Origin: Lentzea waywayandensis
GTDB lineage: Bacteria > Actinomycetota > Actinomycetes > Mycobacteriales > Pseudonocardiaceae
Direction of reading: 5' to 3'
Length of the DNA: 64,000 nucleotides
Assembly: GCF_900115955.1 (NCBI RefSeq)
Contig: NZ_FOYL01000015.1
Location: 1 to 64,000 of the forward strand
In this document: piece by piece, positions 1 to 7,954 of the stretch
Position numbering within the stretch: the stretch's first letter is position 1
Layout: each line of letters starts with the position of its first letter
Position numbers and translations under genes: made by a program
Notes under the pieces: generated by a model
The model's input: the letters and a program-made list of their open reading frames with translations, nothing else
The model's database searches: none
What the model was told of the DNA's origin: nothing

Positions 1-1
1 G

Positions 2-508
2 CCGCGCATGCTCGTGTTCGGCGCGATCGACTTCGCCGCCGCGATGGCCCGGCTCGGCGCGTTCCTCGGCTACCGGGTCACCGTCTGCGACGCGCGACCG
101 GTCTTCGCGACCCGCAGCCGTTTTCCGGAGGCGGACGAGGTCGTCGTCGCCTGGCCGCACAAGTACCTCGAAGGCGAAGCGTCCAAGCTCGACGAACGCA
201 CGGTGATCGCCGTTCTCACGCACGATCCGAAGTTCGACGTGCCGCTGCTGGAAGTCGCGTTGCGACTCAAGGTCGGCTACATCGGAGCGATGGGGTCCCG
301 GCGCACGCACGAAGATCGGCTGGAACGGTTGCGGAAAGCGGGTCTGACCGAATCCGAACTTACGGCGTTGTCGTCGCCTATCGGGCTCGATCTCGGCGCC
401 AGAACCCCGGAAGAGACCGCAGTTGCGATTGCCGCCGAGATCATCTCCTTGCGGTGGAAGGGAACCGGACGCCGCCTCACGGAGATCAACGTACCGATTC
501 ACCGGTGA
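2..508 (+). CDS. xdhC: XdhC family protein, C-terminal part (5' end outside window)
   Basis: This is the C-terminal Rossmann-like domain of an XdhC/CoxF-type accessory protein, which in known family members helps insert the molybdenum cofactor into xanthine dehydrogenase-type hydroxylases. The reading frame is open to the window edge and the usual upstream Pro-Arg residues precede the first Met, so the gene continues to the left. Family hallmarks visible are the VFGAIDFAAAMA nucleotide-binding segment, VTVCDARP, the LTHDPKFD block, and YIGAMGSRRTHEDR followed by IGLDLGARTPEETAVAIAAEI. The molybdenum enzyme itself is not in the window. The last ~30 codons are duplicated about 1.07 kb downstream (1484-1579). 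Confidence 0.9.
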   Translation, partial: PRMLVFGAIDFAAAMARLGAFLGYRVTVCDARPVFATRSRFPEADEVVVAWPHKYLEGEASKLDERTVIAVLTHDPKFDVPLLEVALRLKVGYIGAMGSRRTHEDRLERLRKAGLTESELTALSSPIGLDLGARTPEETAVAIAAEIISLRWKGTGRRLTEINVPIHR

Positions 509-882
509 TCGGGTTGTTGGACCGGCAACACGGCGAAGGCCGGAGTGGCCCTCGCCACCTAAGCGCCGATCTTCTGGCGCCCCGATCTGTCGTATGCCTG
601 TTCGTCCAGGTGGCCGCCGTGCTTGTGGTGCGTGGTCTTCACCCCGGCGTAGCGTGAGATACACGATCGCATGTGCGGGCGGCTTGCCGTCCGACCGCTC
701 GTCCCGCACGCCCTCACTGCGGCATCGACTGAGCCCGCAGCACCTGGCCGACCACCCGACCAGGTGCGACAGCGACTGAGTAGTTACTTCGGTACGAGCC
801 TTAACTCGCGAGATGCGCGAAGTACGATGATGAACGCTCGCCGCAGCCATCAGCGCACTCCGGCTTCCCAAGGAACGTGGGT
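509..882. other. Gap between xdhC and the secreted protein, no gene recognised
   Basis: I see no convincing reading frame here. One structure stands out: an 8-bp inverted repeat GCACCTGG (740-747) and CCAGGTGC (760-767) with a 12-base loop, itself flanked by two direct copies of CGACTGAG (726-733 and 773-780). It has no T-run, so it is not a clear terminator. It lies between two copies of the xdhC 3' end and may belong to the inserted segment. Confidence 0.4.
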
Positions 883-1266
883 CTACATCCCCTTCCACGG
901 GGAACAGTTCCAGTGTGTAACTCCTCGAGTTTCCTTGCAGATTCGGAACCGCCAAATATCTTTGTAGTAGTTATGAGTAGAGCCTTTCACGATTGACCAT
1001 GTTTCCGTTCTTGAATCATCATTATAGAAGTGAACATGAATAAAGACATCTTGATTATCGTTGCTGCCGTCCCACACCCAAACCCAGCTAGGAGAACCAT
1101 TACCCGGATTATTGTCAACTTCAGCTTGATCGCCGCTCCAGCTGATGGACTTCCTCCAAACAGCCGATGCCGGAGGGGTAGCAATGCCAGCCGTTGCGAT
1201 GGCCAATGCGAGCGCGATTGCGAATCGAGCCGCCTTCTTGACACTCAGTATCGTCGACCTCCTCAT
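883..1266 (-). CDS. Small secreted protein of unknown function
   Basis: A 127-residue protein with a basic N-terminus (VKKAAR), a hydrophobic stretch and an Ala-X-Ala-type cleavage site (PASA), so a Sec-exported product is likely; the mature part is about 90 residues, rich in Trp, Asp and Asn (WSGDQAE, WVWVWDGSNDN) with two Cys near the C-terminus. I do not recognise a family. An AGGAGG motif lies just inside the first ATG, which suggests that translation may really start at the CTG (Leu7) about nine bases after it, giving a cleaner signal peptide starting before SVKKA. Base composition is more AT-rich than the neighbours, a sign of recent acquisition. It sits between the two copies of the xdhC 3' end. 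Confidence 0.6.
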   Translation of the reverse strand: MRRSTILSVKKAARFAIALALAIATAGIATPPASAVWRKSISWSGDQAEVDNNPGNGSPSWVWVWDGSNDNQDVFIHVHFYNDDSRTETWSIVKGSTHNYYKDIWRFRICKETRGVTHWNCSPWKGM

Positions 1267-1348
1267 TCAAGCCCGAACAAACCTCGGGACTCCCGATAGA
1301 GCCTGCCCAAATAGGCCACTATTCAACTCCAGCAGCACAGCATCGACA

Positions 1349-1381
1349 CCCAAAAGAAACACAACATAGGTGTTCTTTGGG
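1349..1381. promoter_or_regulatory. Imperfect inverted repeat upstream of the secreted-protein gene
   Basis: CCCAAAAGAAACAC (1349-1362) pairs imperfectly with GTGTTCTTTGGG (1370-1381) around an AT-rich centre. It lies about 85 bases upstream of the minus-strand gene starting at 1266, in the AT-rich stretch where its promoter would be. An operator or promoter-associated hairpin is plausible, but nothing beyond symmetry supports it. Confidence 0.3.
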
Positions 1382-1483
1382 AACGCGCAATAATACGATA
1401 CCCAACGGCCGCGTCAATCCACACTAGGAGTGTCCGGCCGGGCACACACTCTTGCCCTTCTACTTCTGACACGGCCATTCGAT

Positions 1484-1579
1484 CAGACCGAAGTTGCGAT
1501 TGCGGCCGAGATCATCTTCTTGCGGCAGAAGCGAACCGGACGCCGGCTGACTGACCACGACGTGCCGATTCATCGTTGA
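1484..1579 (+). pseudogene. Duplicated 3' end of xdhC
   Basis: Translation of this stretch gives VAIAAEIIFLRQKRTGRR and ends in DVPIHR-stop. The genuine xdhC end at 413-508 reads VAIAAEIISLRWKGTGRR and ends in NVPIHR-stop. The match continues past the stop codon (TGATCGGGTTGTTG in both). There is no start or upstream XdhC sequence here, so it is a non-functional tail. The copies have diverged at several positions, so this is either an old partial duplication or the end of a lost xdhC paralogue. Confidence 0.85.
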
Positions 1580-1761
1580 TCGGGTTGTTGAACTCGTAAA
1601 CAGGCAGGAGGCTGGACTGGCTCTCGACACACAGCGCATCCTCTGGGACGGTTCATGCACATCTCGGTCTCGTCGACGGAGTGACTCACGCCGACGAGGC
1701 CGAACCCTTTGGGGTGTCACAACTCTGCGCCGGACCGTTGATCTACGATGATCGTGCACGA

Positions 1762-2085
1762 ATGCTGTACCTGATCTTCGCCCGACTCGCTGCCTGGCTG
1801 ATCCTGCTCGCCGGGCCTCCGCAACCATGGACGTCGAAATGCTGGCGCCCCGACATGAAGTCGCCGTACCGCGCCGGACCACTCCCCGCCCGCGGCTGGA
1901 CTGGACCGACCGTGCGGTGCTTGCCGCGCTGGAGCGACTGCTACCAGACTGGCCACGGGACCGCCGGCTGATAACACCAGACACCGTACTGCGGTGGCAC
2001 CGAAACCTCGTCGCCAAATGGACTTGTCCGAACCCGACTGGCCGCTCGATCAACGCCTCGACGACAAAAATCACAACAGCGGACG
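1762..2085 (+). pseudogene. Frameshifted N-terminal remnant of an IS transposase (integrase-core family)
   Basis: The first frame begins MLYLIFARLAAWLILLAG, the usual N-terminus of a group of actinobacterial integrase-core transposases. The homology then jumps to another frame with RHEVAVPRRTTPRPRLDW, TDRAVLAALERLLP and TPDTVLRWHRNLVAKW, which are family landmarks. The protein then falls apart, and no DDE catalytic domain follows. The transposases of the two intact IS copies in this window have the equivalent landmarks (RHEKPVLRRQ, VTPGTVLGWHRRFIAW), so this is a related but different element. A frameshift plus 3' truncation makes it non-functional. Confidence 0.75.
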
Positions 2086-2284
2086 CTGGTGACCAGAGCG
2101 CGAAAGTGACACGACAAACACGGCAACCCAGACGGGACTGATATCCCGATCAGGCTTTTACCGTTCCCGCCGGAAAGGCTGACAGCCGTCCACGGCAACA
2201 GCGTTCCCAGGCGAGTAGCCAAAGAGATCGCCGTGAGGCCCTTCTCCTCTTCCGGGGAGTGCTCACCGGACTGGTGCGGCCGCT

Positions 2285-2505
2285 TCGCGGCGCCGATCGG
2301 TTGCGCCGCCAGGAACCCAATTTACCGGCGGAGTCGATTTTGCTGTCTGCATCCATCGGGTCATGTGGATCATGCGGCGTCGGTGTGCCCGCACCGTTGC
2401 CGGCGCATAACCCCTGTACCCAACCACCCCGGTGAAACTCGCCGCGAACGGCGTCAGCGGCCCAGAGATCTCCAACCGCGCACTTGACCACATCATGATC
2501 TTTTC
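2285..2505 (-). pseudogene. Decayed N-terminal (core-binding) region of a tyrosine recombinase
   Basis: On the minus strand one frame contains SGPLTPFAASFTG, GYAPATVRAHRRRM and IHMTRWMQ. This resembles the SAM-like core-binding domain of actinobacterial site-specific integrases, where an LxPFAxxF segment is followed by GY(T/A)xxSV and an xLxxLSRWL helix. The frame then loses meaning and no catalytic domain is joined to it. Recognition is by motif pattern only. A different recombinase remnant, on the other strand, lies at 4305-4935. Confidence 0.35.
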
Positions 2506-2529
2506 TCTTGTCTCTTCCGCAAGAGCCGG

Positions 2530-3033
2530 GGAAAGTCGCTGCAGGCGGCGAGGATCGCGCTGTGGTCGTGCAACAACAACGAAGGTGCCCTGCACCTCGG
2601 GAGCTACCTGGTCAGCCACGGCCGGAACGTGCGGGTGATGATCGACGGCCGACAGCCGGCGTCAGAAGATCTTCAACGACGGTTCCCTGCGGACGGCGTT
2701 CGGCGAGCATGTCGAGCGCGTTGTCACCTTGGTCGGAGAGCCGCATGACTTCTGCGAACTGGAAGAGTTGTTCGCCAATGAACTCTGGGCCCGCATCGCG
2801 AACGAACTCTGGCCTCGCGAGAACCGGACGCCGTGGACCGCTGCCGGTTTCGAGGCGCACCGCGGTGGCAAGTTCAGCGCGGACGTCCAGGAGATGCCGC
2901 AAACCCAGAGCCCGCAGGGGCAGGCGACAAGCCAGCCATGATGGTCGGCTTGGCGCTCTCCCTACGCGGCCCCGACGAGGTACCGCGCCAGCTCCGGGAG
3001 GTCTTCCAAGAGCTCTCCGAGTCAGCTGGCTAA
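2530..3033 (+). pseudogene. Broken gene, possibly a TOPRIM/OLD-type nuclease C-terminus
   Basis: Coherent protein-like sequence runs through three frames. The first contains SLQAARIALWSCNNNEG and HGRNVRVMIDG; the second, from about 2690, contains TAFGEHVERVVTLVGEPHD, FCELEELFANELWARIANEL and HRGGKFSADVQE; the third, from about 2900, contains GDKPAMMVGLALSLRGP and ends QLREVFQELSESAG-stop at 3033. At least two frameshifts separate them. The pattern (hydrophobic strand followed by Asp-Gly, an acidic EELF helix, then a KPxMM segment) reminds me of the TOPRIM part of OLD-family ATP-dependent nucleases. That assignment is uncertain; the decay is not. Confidence 0.5.
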
Positions 3034-3340
3034 TATGCGCTTCCCAGCTCGCTCCTGAGAGTCGGATGGACCCCGCCGGCGCTCCAGCATCCGGCTTTTG
3101 CGCTGCTCATCGGTCGGAGGCTCTCACTGGTGTCATCCGGCGGGAAGCTTCCACCGCCGGTAGCGCTCCCGCTCGGCGACACCGCACCACCGGCACCCGT
3201 TCGGAGCAGTCAGATCCCAGCCACGACCACGCCCGCTACCTGTCATCGGCTCTCCCGAATCCGCTACGCATGTTGTATCGCGCACCACCGACATTTTCGC
3301 TCAACCGAGGTGAACCGGCAGCTCAACGACCTGTTCAACC

Positions 3341-3565
3341 TTGAGGAGTACGCTGCACCATCAGACTGTCGACTCCACCAACATCCGCAGCATCAGCTAC
3401 GTCGCCACGTCCGCTGTCCTCGAGATGACTTTCAAGAACGGCCGCACCTATAAGTACGACGCCGTCCCGACCGAGGTTCACGTCGCGTTCCTCAACGCTG
3501 CCAGCAACGGCAGTTACCACCACGCGAACATCAAGGTCCGGTACCCGCATCGGCAGGTCGGCTGA
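3341..3565 (+). CDS. KTSC domain protein
   Basis: A 74-residue protein made almost entirely of a KTSC domain, a small domain found alone or fused to other domains, often in phage or mobile contexts; its function is not established. The match is visible as VDSTNIRSISYVATSAVLEM, FKNGRTYKYDAVP and FLNAASNGSYHHANIKVRYP, which correspond to the conserved V-D-S-x-x-I, F-x-x-G-x-x-Y and S-x-G-x-(Y/F)-x-x-x-I-(K/R)-x-x-Y/F positions. The start is uncertain: a TTG at 3341, or the CTG at 3353 just after GAGGAG. It is the only apparently intact gene between 1.5 and 5.2 kb. Confidence 0.75.
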   Translation: MRSTLHHQTVDSTNIRSISYVATSAVLEMTFKNGRTYKYDAVPTEVHVAFLNAASNGSYHHANIKVRYPHRQVG

Positions 3566-3569
3566 GCGA

Positions 3570-4060
3570 CAGAGATGCCGACAGTCTTCGGCGGAGTTTC
3601 GTGTTGAGGTTGAAGGAGTAGACGACGCCAGCTGGGTCATAGCGGAAGGTGTTGCCGGAAGTCGCTGCTCCCGCGGGAGTCTCCTCTACCTGAAGCGGCG
3701 ACGCGTCCGCACGACTCAACCGAACCGCCGACGTCCTTGGCATCCAGGTTGGACAAAGTCCCGCGTTGACCGTGGCGCTAAAGGTGTTCGTGGAGCCAGA
3801 CAGCTTCAGCTTCGTCGGCGTGTCGATGTCAGACGGCGGCCGAACAGGAACCGGGAGCCGGAGCCAGACCTGCTAGAAGCGCGACGTCACAACCAAGATT
3901 CCGTGTGACCGTTGGGCTGCCATCGGATCGCAACACCGTGTCGGAGTCTGTTTCGCCTGCGCCTGGCCCGACGCAATCCGCATACTCCTCACCGGCCCCA
4001 GCGGCAGCGTTCGCGCTGAAGTTGAGCTGGTCGTGACCGCCCTGGCGGCTGCTGCCCCGA
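3570..4060 (-). pseudogene. Remnant of a secreted PxKF-type domain protein
   Basis: On the minus strand, separate frames carry NFSANAAAGAGEEYADCVGP, then DIDTPTKLKLSGSTNTFSAT, then SGNTFRYDPAGVVYSFNLNT. The last is typical of PxKF domains (SGNxFRYD...Y.FNL.TK) found in repeat-containing exported proteins of actinomycetes. The pieces are in the right order for one gene but are split by frame changes, with no start codon or signal peptide left. Function is lost; the call rests on the PxKF-like stretch. Confidence 0.45.
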
Positions 4061-4304
4061 CGACCGGACTCAACTGCGTGGCCCGAGTTCGAACGCAGAA
4101 GATGCCTGCCGCACTGGCCACAGCCTCCGGCCCGGCGAGCCACCAGCAGCTGGACAGACTGACTTCTGCCACAGCCATGACGCTCCTGCGTGCCATCATG
4201 GCCGACGCTGGTGTCCTGTCCGCAGGCGATGAACTGCTGACCAGGCTGGAACATTCCGTGGCACGCCGTATCGCCCGTTTCAAGGACCCGACCAGCCACA
4301 GATC

Positions 4305-4935
4305 CTGCGGAGCCCTTCGCTACCTGGCACCACCTCCAGCAGCTGCGCGAGACCGCCGTCCTCCAACGACTGGCTCGCCATCGACCTTTTCTCCTGATCG
4401 CACTGCTTCGTCACCTGGGTGGTCGTACGCGGCCACACCGGCGGCATCGAGATCCCCCGCTTCAGGAACGAGCATCCGCGAAGTCTTTCGCCGACCACTG
4501 CGAACGCTGGAACCTGGTCCGAGACTCCTCAACGACGACACGGCCGCGTCGCCGGACTCCCTACTCTGCTCCACGCACAACGCGCCGCGCGCATCACACA
4601 ACTGACCACCAAGCATGTGATCATCAGCCAGAACGGCGTGGAACTCTCGCTGGCCATCACACCGATCTGGCTACCTCCGATGGTCGGAGACCTGGTCCTG
4701 GAACTACTTGCAAGCAGCGATGTCGACCCGCACCTGACCACGAGACCTGGCTCTATCCCGTGCCACGACTCGGCCGGCCGCTCCCTGCACGCGAGCTGCC
4801 CGGCCGAGATGCCTGCGCTGTACTCGCCCAACTGCTCGGAATCAGCCTCAAGCAGGCCAGCCGCTGGCTACACGACGCCGGCAACACCTGCCTACGCAGC
4901 CGAACTCACCCACCGTCACCGGCCAAGCAGGTGGT
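4305..4935 (+). pseudogene. Decayed tyrosine recombinase (site-specific integrase)
   Basis: The best-preserved part (about 4550-4720) reads LLHAQRAARITQLTTKHVII followed by LAITPIWLPPMVGDLVLELL. This matches the catalytic-domain start of a group of actinobacterial integrases, where an LYAQ-x-x-x-R-I-x-x-L-T segment carries the first catalytic Arg. Further fragments in other frames (the WHHLQQLRE helix near 4330, a GRPLHA-like stretch, LARQLLGISLKQASRW and AELTHR near 4900) follow the same order as in the family. Several frameshifts separate them, so no active enzyme can be made. Confidence 0.6.
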
Positions 4936-5215
4936 TGTTGACGCGCTAGACCAACGTTCTGGACATTTGTCACGATCAGTGGAACCAAACGAGTTGACAG
5001 CGAGCGAACGCAAGCTTGCTGAGATCGGCTCGCGGCACACACCTCAACTAGCAATCAAGCTCATTGGACCAAATAGCGCAACAGGGCTTTTTGGGCACGA
5101 AAAATGGCAAGATCGGGCATGGCCAGCCGACATCGCGTGATGGTTAGATTCACCCCTACGTCTGAGCCTGGACGCTCCGACGCAAAAGTCGATTAACTCA
5201 GAACTGAGGATTACG

Positions 5216-5566
5216 GTGGCGTTCTCTGTCTTTGTTGTGGTAATCGGCCTCTTATTCATGGGCGGAGGTGCAGCAAAGCTTGCAGGAGTTGCGGTGATGC
5301 GCGGGGATGCCAAGCGCTTCGGCTTCAACTACAGCGTCTACCGACTCATCGGCGCTGCCGAGCTTGCCGGCGGGCTGGCATTGTGCGCCGCGCGTTTTGC
5401 TCAGCAGCCGCTACTCGGCATCAGCGCGGCTATTGGCTTGACCGCGCTGATGTTCGGCGCGGTTGCGGTGCACATCAAGGCCAAGGACGCTGTGGCCAAG
5501 GCGGTACCCGCTGGGGCCTTCGGGCTCGCCGCAGCGGCGATCGCATACTTCTTCGCAGCCAGCTGA
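5216..5566 (+). CDS. DoxX-like integral membrane protein
   Basis: A 116-residue protein with four predicted membrane segments (about residues 3-25, 43-60, 66-86 and 92-114), a pattern and length typical of DoxX/DoxX-like small membrane proteins. The GGGAAKLAG segment after the first helix fits the family's G-x-x-K-L signature. It starts with GTG. Its stop is one base before the ATG of the PrnB-like gene, so it is almost certainly the first gene of that operon. DoxX-like proteins are variously linked to redox balance; their role in biosynthetic operons is not established. Confidence 0.8.
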   Translation: MAFSVFVVVIGLLFMGGGAAKLAGVAVMRGDAKRFGFNYSVYRLIGAAELAGGLALCAARFAQQPLLGISAAIGLTALMFGAVAVHIKAKDAVAKAVPAGAFGLAAAAIAYFFAAS

Positions 5567-5567
5567 A

Positions 5568-6686
5568 ATGTCGTTGCTTCACGCGCGAGCCAGTAGCGGA
5601 CCCGATGAGCTGGCGTTTTCTGACGAGCATGTTCGTGCCCTGGATCCGATCCACTTTGATCGGTTCCTTCCGGTCGTGTGGCGGGCTAACACTGCTGGCG
5701 ATGTATCGACGCTGCTCGCATTGATCCGGGAGATCGCTCCCTCGATGGCGGATGTCGAGCGAATGTCCGTTCCGGAGACTCTTGCCACCATGCGCGATCT
5801 TGGCATCCTGCTCGGGTCGATAAAGCGGAACGGCACAGAGCCGCTATCTGAGTTCTCCGAACTAGAGGCAGTACTGCGACTGATCGCTCAGCGCAGTGGA
5901 TTGATTCCTCGCGACACCATCCACCACTACATCAGGTGGAATCCGATGGGGCGTCGGGAGCGGATGTACACCGGCCTGCCGATGGAACGGTTGCTCATGG
6001 CGGCGGTGCGGATCAGCTTGCCACGTCTCAGTGACGCCGTCGACCTGTGTGCCGTGCTCGACTCCGCGGAACCGGGTGACCTCACCTTCGCCCTGGCCAC
6101 CAACGAGCTCGCCGCTTTGGTCGGGTCCATGGAGGACTCGATCGATACGGTCCTCGCCAACGTCACACCGGAGTTCTTCGCCAAGACTATGCGACCGTTC
6201 TTCGAGGAGATCCGTGTCGGCGACGAGGTCTACCTCGGCCCAGCCGCAGCACATGTACCCCTGTCCATCGTGGACCTTCTGGTGTGGGCGTGCGATCGCG
6301 GCGGAGACGAATACCTCGAGTTCGCTGACGACTCCGTTGTGTACGGCTTGCAGCATTGGAAGCCGTTGCACGGAAAGTGGCGCCGTACTAAGTCGCTCGT
6401 TACGCGGGTGACCGACGAACTCCAGCGGTGCTCGGCGGAGGAAGCGCTCCCGCTAGCGATGTACGCGAGCGCGGAGGCGCTGTGTCGCACGGTGCGGTCA
6501 CTCATGGTGTTCCGGGGCAAGCATCTCACCATCGCGAAGAAGGCGTATGCGACTGACGTCGGGCTGTACGAACTCGGCAGTGGCGGCGGGAGCGTGGCGA
6601 TGCTTGAAGCGATCACCAACTCGACCAGGGCAATCTCGACGCTGCTTCGACGATCCGTCACCACGCATCTGAAGGACGTGAGCTGA
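5568..6686 (+). CDS. PrnB-like haem enzyme (indoleamine-dioxygenase superfamily)
   Basis: A 372-residue homologue of monodechloroaminopyrrolnitrin synthase PrnB, the haem protein that rearranges 7-chlorotryptophan to a phenylpyrrole in pyrrolnitrin biosynthesis. Shared stretches are MRDLGILLGSIKRNGTEP, the WNP...YTGL block (residues 124-137), VRISLPRL, ELAALVGSMEDS, MRPFFEEIRVGDEVYLGP and the C-terminal GSGGGS. His319 in VFRGKHLTIAKKAY lines up with the PrnB axial haem ligand (His313). Length is close to PrnB (361). The gene is translationally coupled to the DoxX-like gene upstream and overlaps the monooxygenase downstream by one base. No PrnA halogenase, PrnC or PrnD accompanies it, so the substrate is unlikely to be chlorotryptophan; an indole, tryptophan or another aromatic amine is a reasonable guess. 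Confidence 0.85.
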   Translation: MSLLHARASSGPDELAFSDEHVRALDPIHFDRFLPVVWRANTAGDVSTLLALIREIAPSMADVERMSVPETLATMRDLGILLGSIKRNGTEPLSEFSELEAVLRLIAQRSGLIPRDTIHHYIRWNPMGRRERMYTGLPMERLLMAAVRISLPRLSDAVDLCAVLDSAEPGDLTFALATNELAALVGSMEDSIDTVLANVTPEFFAKTMRPFFEEIRVGDEVYLGPAAAHVPLSIVDLLVWACDRGGDEYLEFADDSVVYGLQHWKPLHGKWRRTKSLVTRVTDELQRCSAEEALPLAMYASAEALCRTVRSLMVFRGKHLTIAKKAYATDVGLYELGSGGGSVAMLEAITNSTRAISTLLRRSVTTHLKDVS

Positions 6687-7954
6687 TGGCGAGAACGGTG
6701 ATCGCTGGCGCCGGCATCGGTGGCCTTGTAGCAGCCTTGAGCCTGCACCACAGAGGAATCAACGACATCGTCGTACTGGAGGCGGCACAACACATCGAGC
6801 CACTCGGCGTAGGGCTGAACATCCTGCCCAACGCGGTACAGGTGCTACGTGATCTGAACGTGCTCGACCAGTTGCTCCCACAGGCGGTTCAGACTAGCGA
6901 ACTACGCTACTACAACTGTCATGGCGATCTAATCTGGGCTGAACCCAGAGGCACCGCGGCCGGATACGTGGTTCCACAGCTTTCGATCCATCGTGGCGAT
7001 CTGCACGGAGTTCTGCTGGCCACAGTCAGGGAACGGCTAGGTTATAAAGCCGTTGTCATCGGGGCGGCGATCACAGATGTTGTCGAAGACGAGGCTGGCG
7101 CACACGCACGAGTCGGACACGCCGACGGTACCTTCACCGCCTTCTATGGTGATCTCGTGATCGGTGCCGACGGCATCGATTCCGCGGTCCGCACGGCACT
7201 CTGGCCGGACCAAGGCGCACCAGCGCGCAACGGGGTCGTCATGTGGCGTGGAACATCGTGGACAGAACCGTTCCTTGACGGACGCACCATGATCGTCAGT
7301 GGCGATGACGTCCGGCGCATCGTGCTGTACCCGATTCGCACCGATGAGAAGTCCGGCCGTGTGATGGTGAACTGGGTTGCAGCTCAACCCTCGCTCGGAG
7401 GCACATCCCCTCGGACCGGAGGCCCCTCCGATGTCGGGCGTCTCTCGTCGTCCTTCGCAGTGTGGAACTTCGACTGGCTGGACATCTCGGCGATCATCGC
7501 CAAGTCCGAGCAGGTGCACGAGTATCCGATGCAGGACCGCGATCCATTGCCGAGGTGGACGTCTGGTCGGGTGACCTTGCTCGGCGATGCGGCTCACGCG
7601 ATGTACCCGATGGGCTCCAACGGCGCGACCCAGGCTGTGATGGATGCCTGGGTTCTTGCGACGGCGTTGGCAGAGCACGACTCCCTTGATGGCGCACTGC
7701 TCGCCTACGAGACCGAGCGCAGGCCGATAACCACCGAACTGCAGATCAAGAACCGGAGTATGGGGCCGGAAGCAGTGATCACTGTGGCACACGAACGAGC
7801 ACCACATGGCTTCGCCAACGTGAACGACGTGTTCACGCAGGGAGAGCTCGCTGCCATCTCACAGAAGTACGCACTGGCGGGGAACTTCGACGTCGACTCG
7901 GTGAACAGACGAACCGGCCCCGAGATCTCACCAGAAGCGAGGCGCACGAGATGA
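6686..7954 (+). CDS. PhzS-like FAD-dependent monooxygenase
   Basis: A 422-residue class A flavoprotein hydroxylase. It has the GAGIGG dinucleotide-binding motif at residues 7-12, a GVGLNILPNAV segment, the DG motif GADGIDSAVR, and the FAD-ribityl motif GDAAHAMYPMGSNGATQA. The run LRYYNCHGDLIWAEPRG, then YVVPQLSIHRGDLHGVLL, is close to PhzS and related phenazine/salicylate-type hydroxylases. It would hydroxylate an aromatic ring with NAD(P)H and O2. It overlaps the PrnB-like gene (TGATG) and the ketosynthase gene (ATGA), so the proteins should be made in similar amounts and probably act on one pathway. Confidence 0.88.
   Translation: MARTVIAGAGIGGLVAALSLHHRGINDIVVLEAAQHIEPLGVGLNILPNAVQVLRDLNVLDQLLPQAVQTSELRYYNCHGDLIWAEPRGTAAGYVVPQLSIHRGDLHGVLLATVRERLGYKAVVIGAAITDVVEDEAGAHARVGHADGTFTAFYGDLVIGADGIDSAVRTALWPDQGAPARNGVVMWRGTSWTEPFLDGRTMIVSGDDVRRIVLYPIRTDEKSGRVMVNWVAAQPSLGGTSPRTGGPSDVGRLSSSFAVWNFDWLDISAIIAKSEQVHEYPMQDRDPLPRWTSGRVTLLGDAAHAMYPMGSNGATQAVMDAWVLATALAEHDSLDGALLAYETERRPITTELQIKNRSMGPEAVITVAHERAPHGFANVNDVFTQGELAAISQKYALAGNFDVDSVNRRTGPEISPEARRTR

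Noticed and set aside
5463..5567. A longer N-terminus for the PrnB-like protein
   Set aside because: This stretch overlaps the DoxX-like gene in another frame, is not PrnB-like, and the ATG at 5568 is one base after the DoxX stop, typical of coupling.
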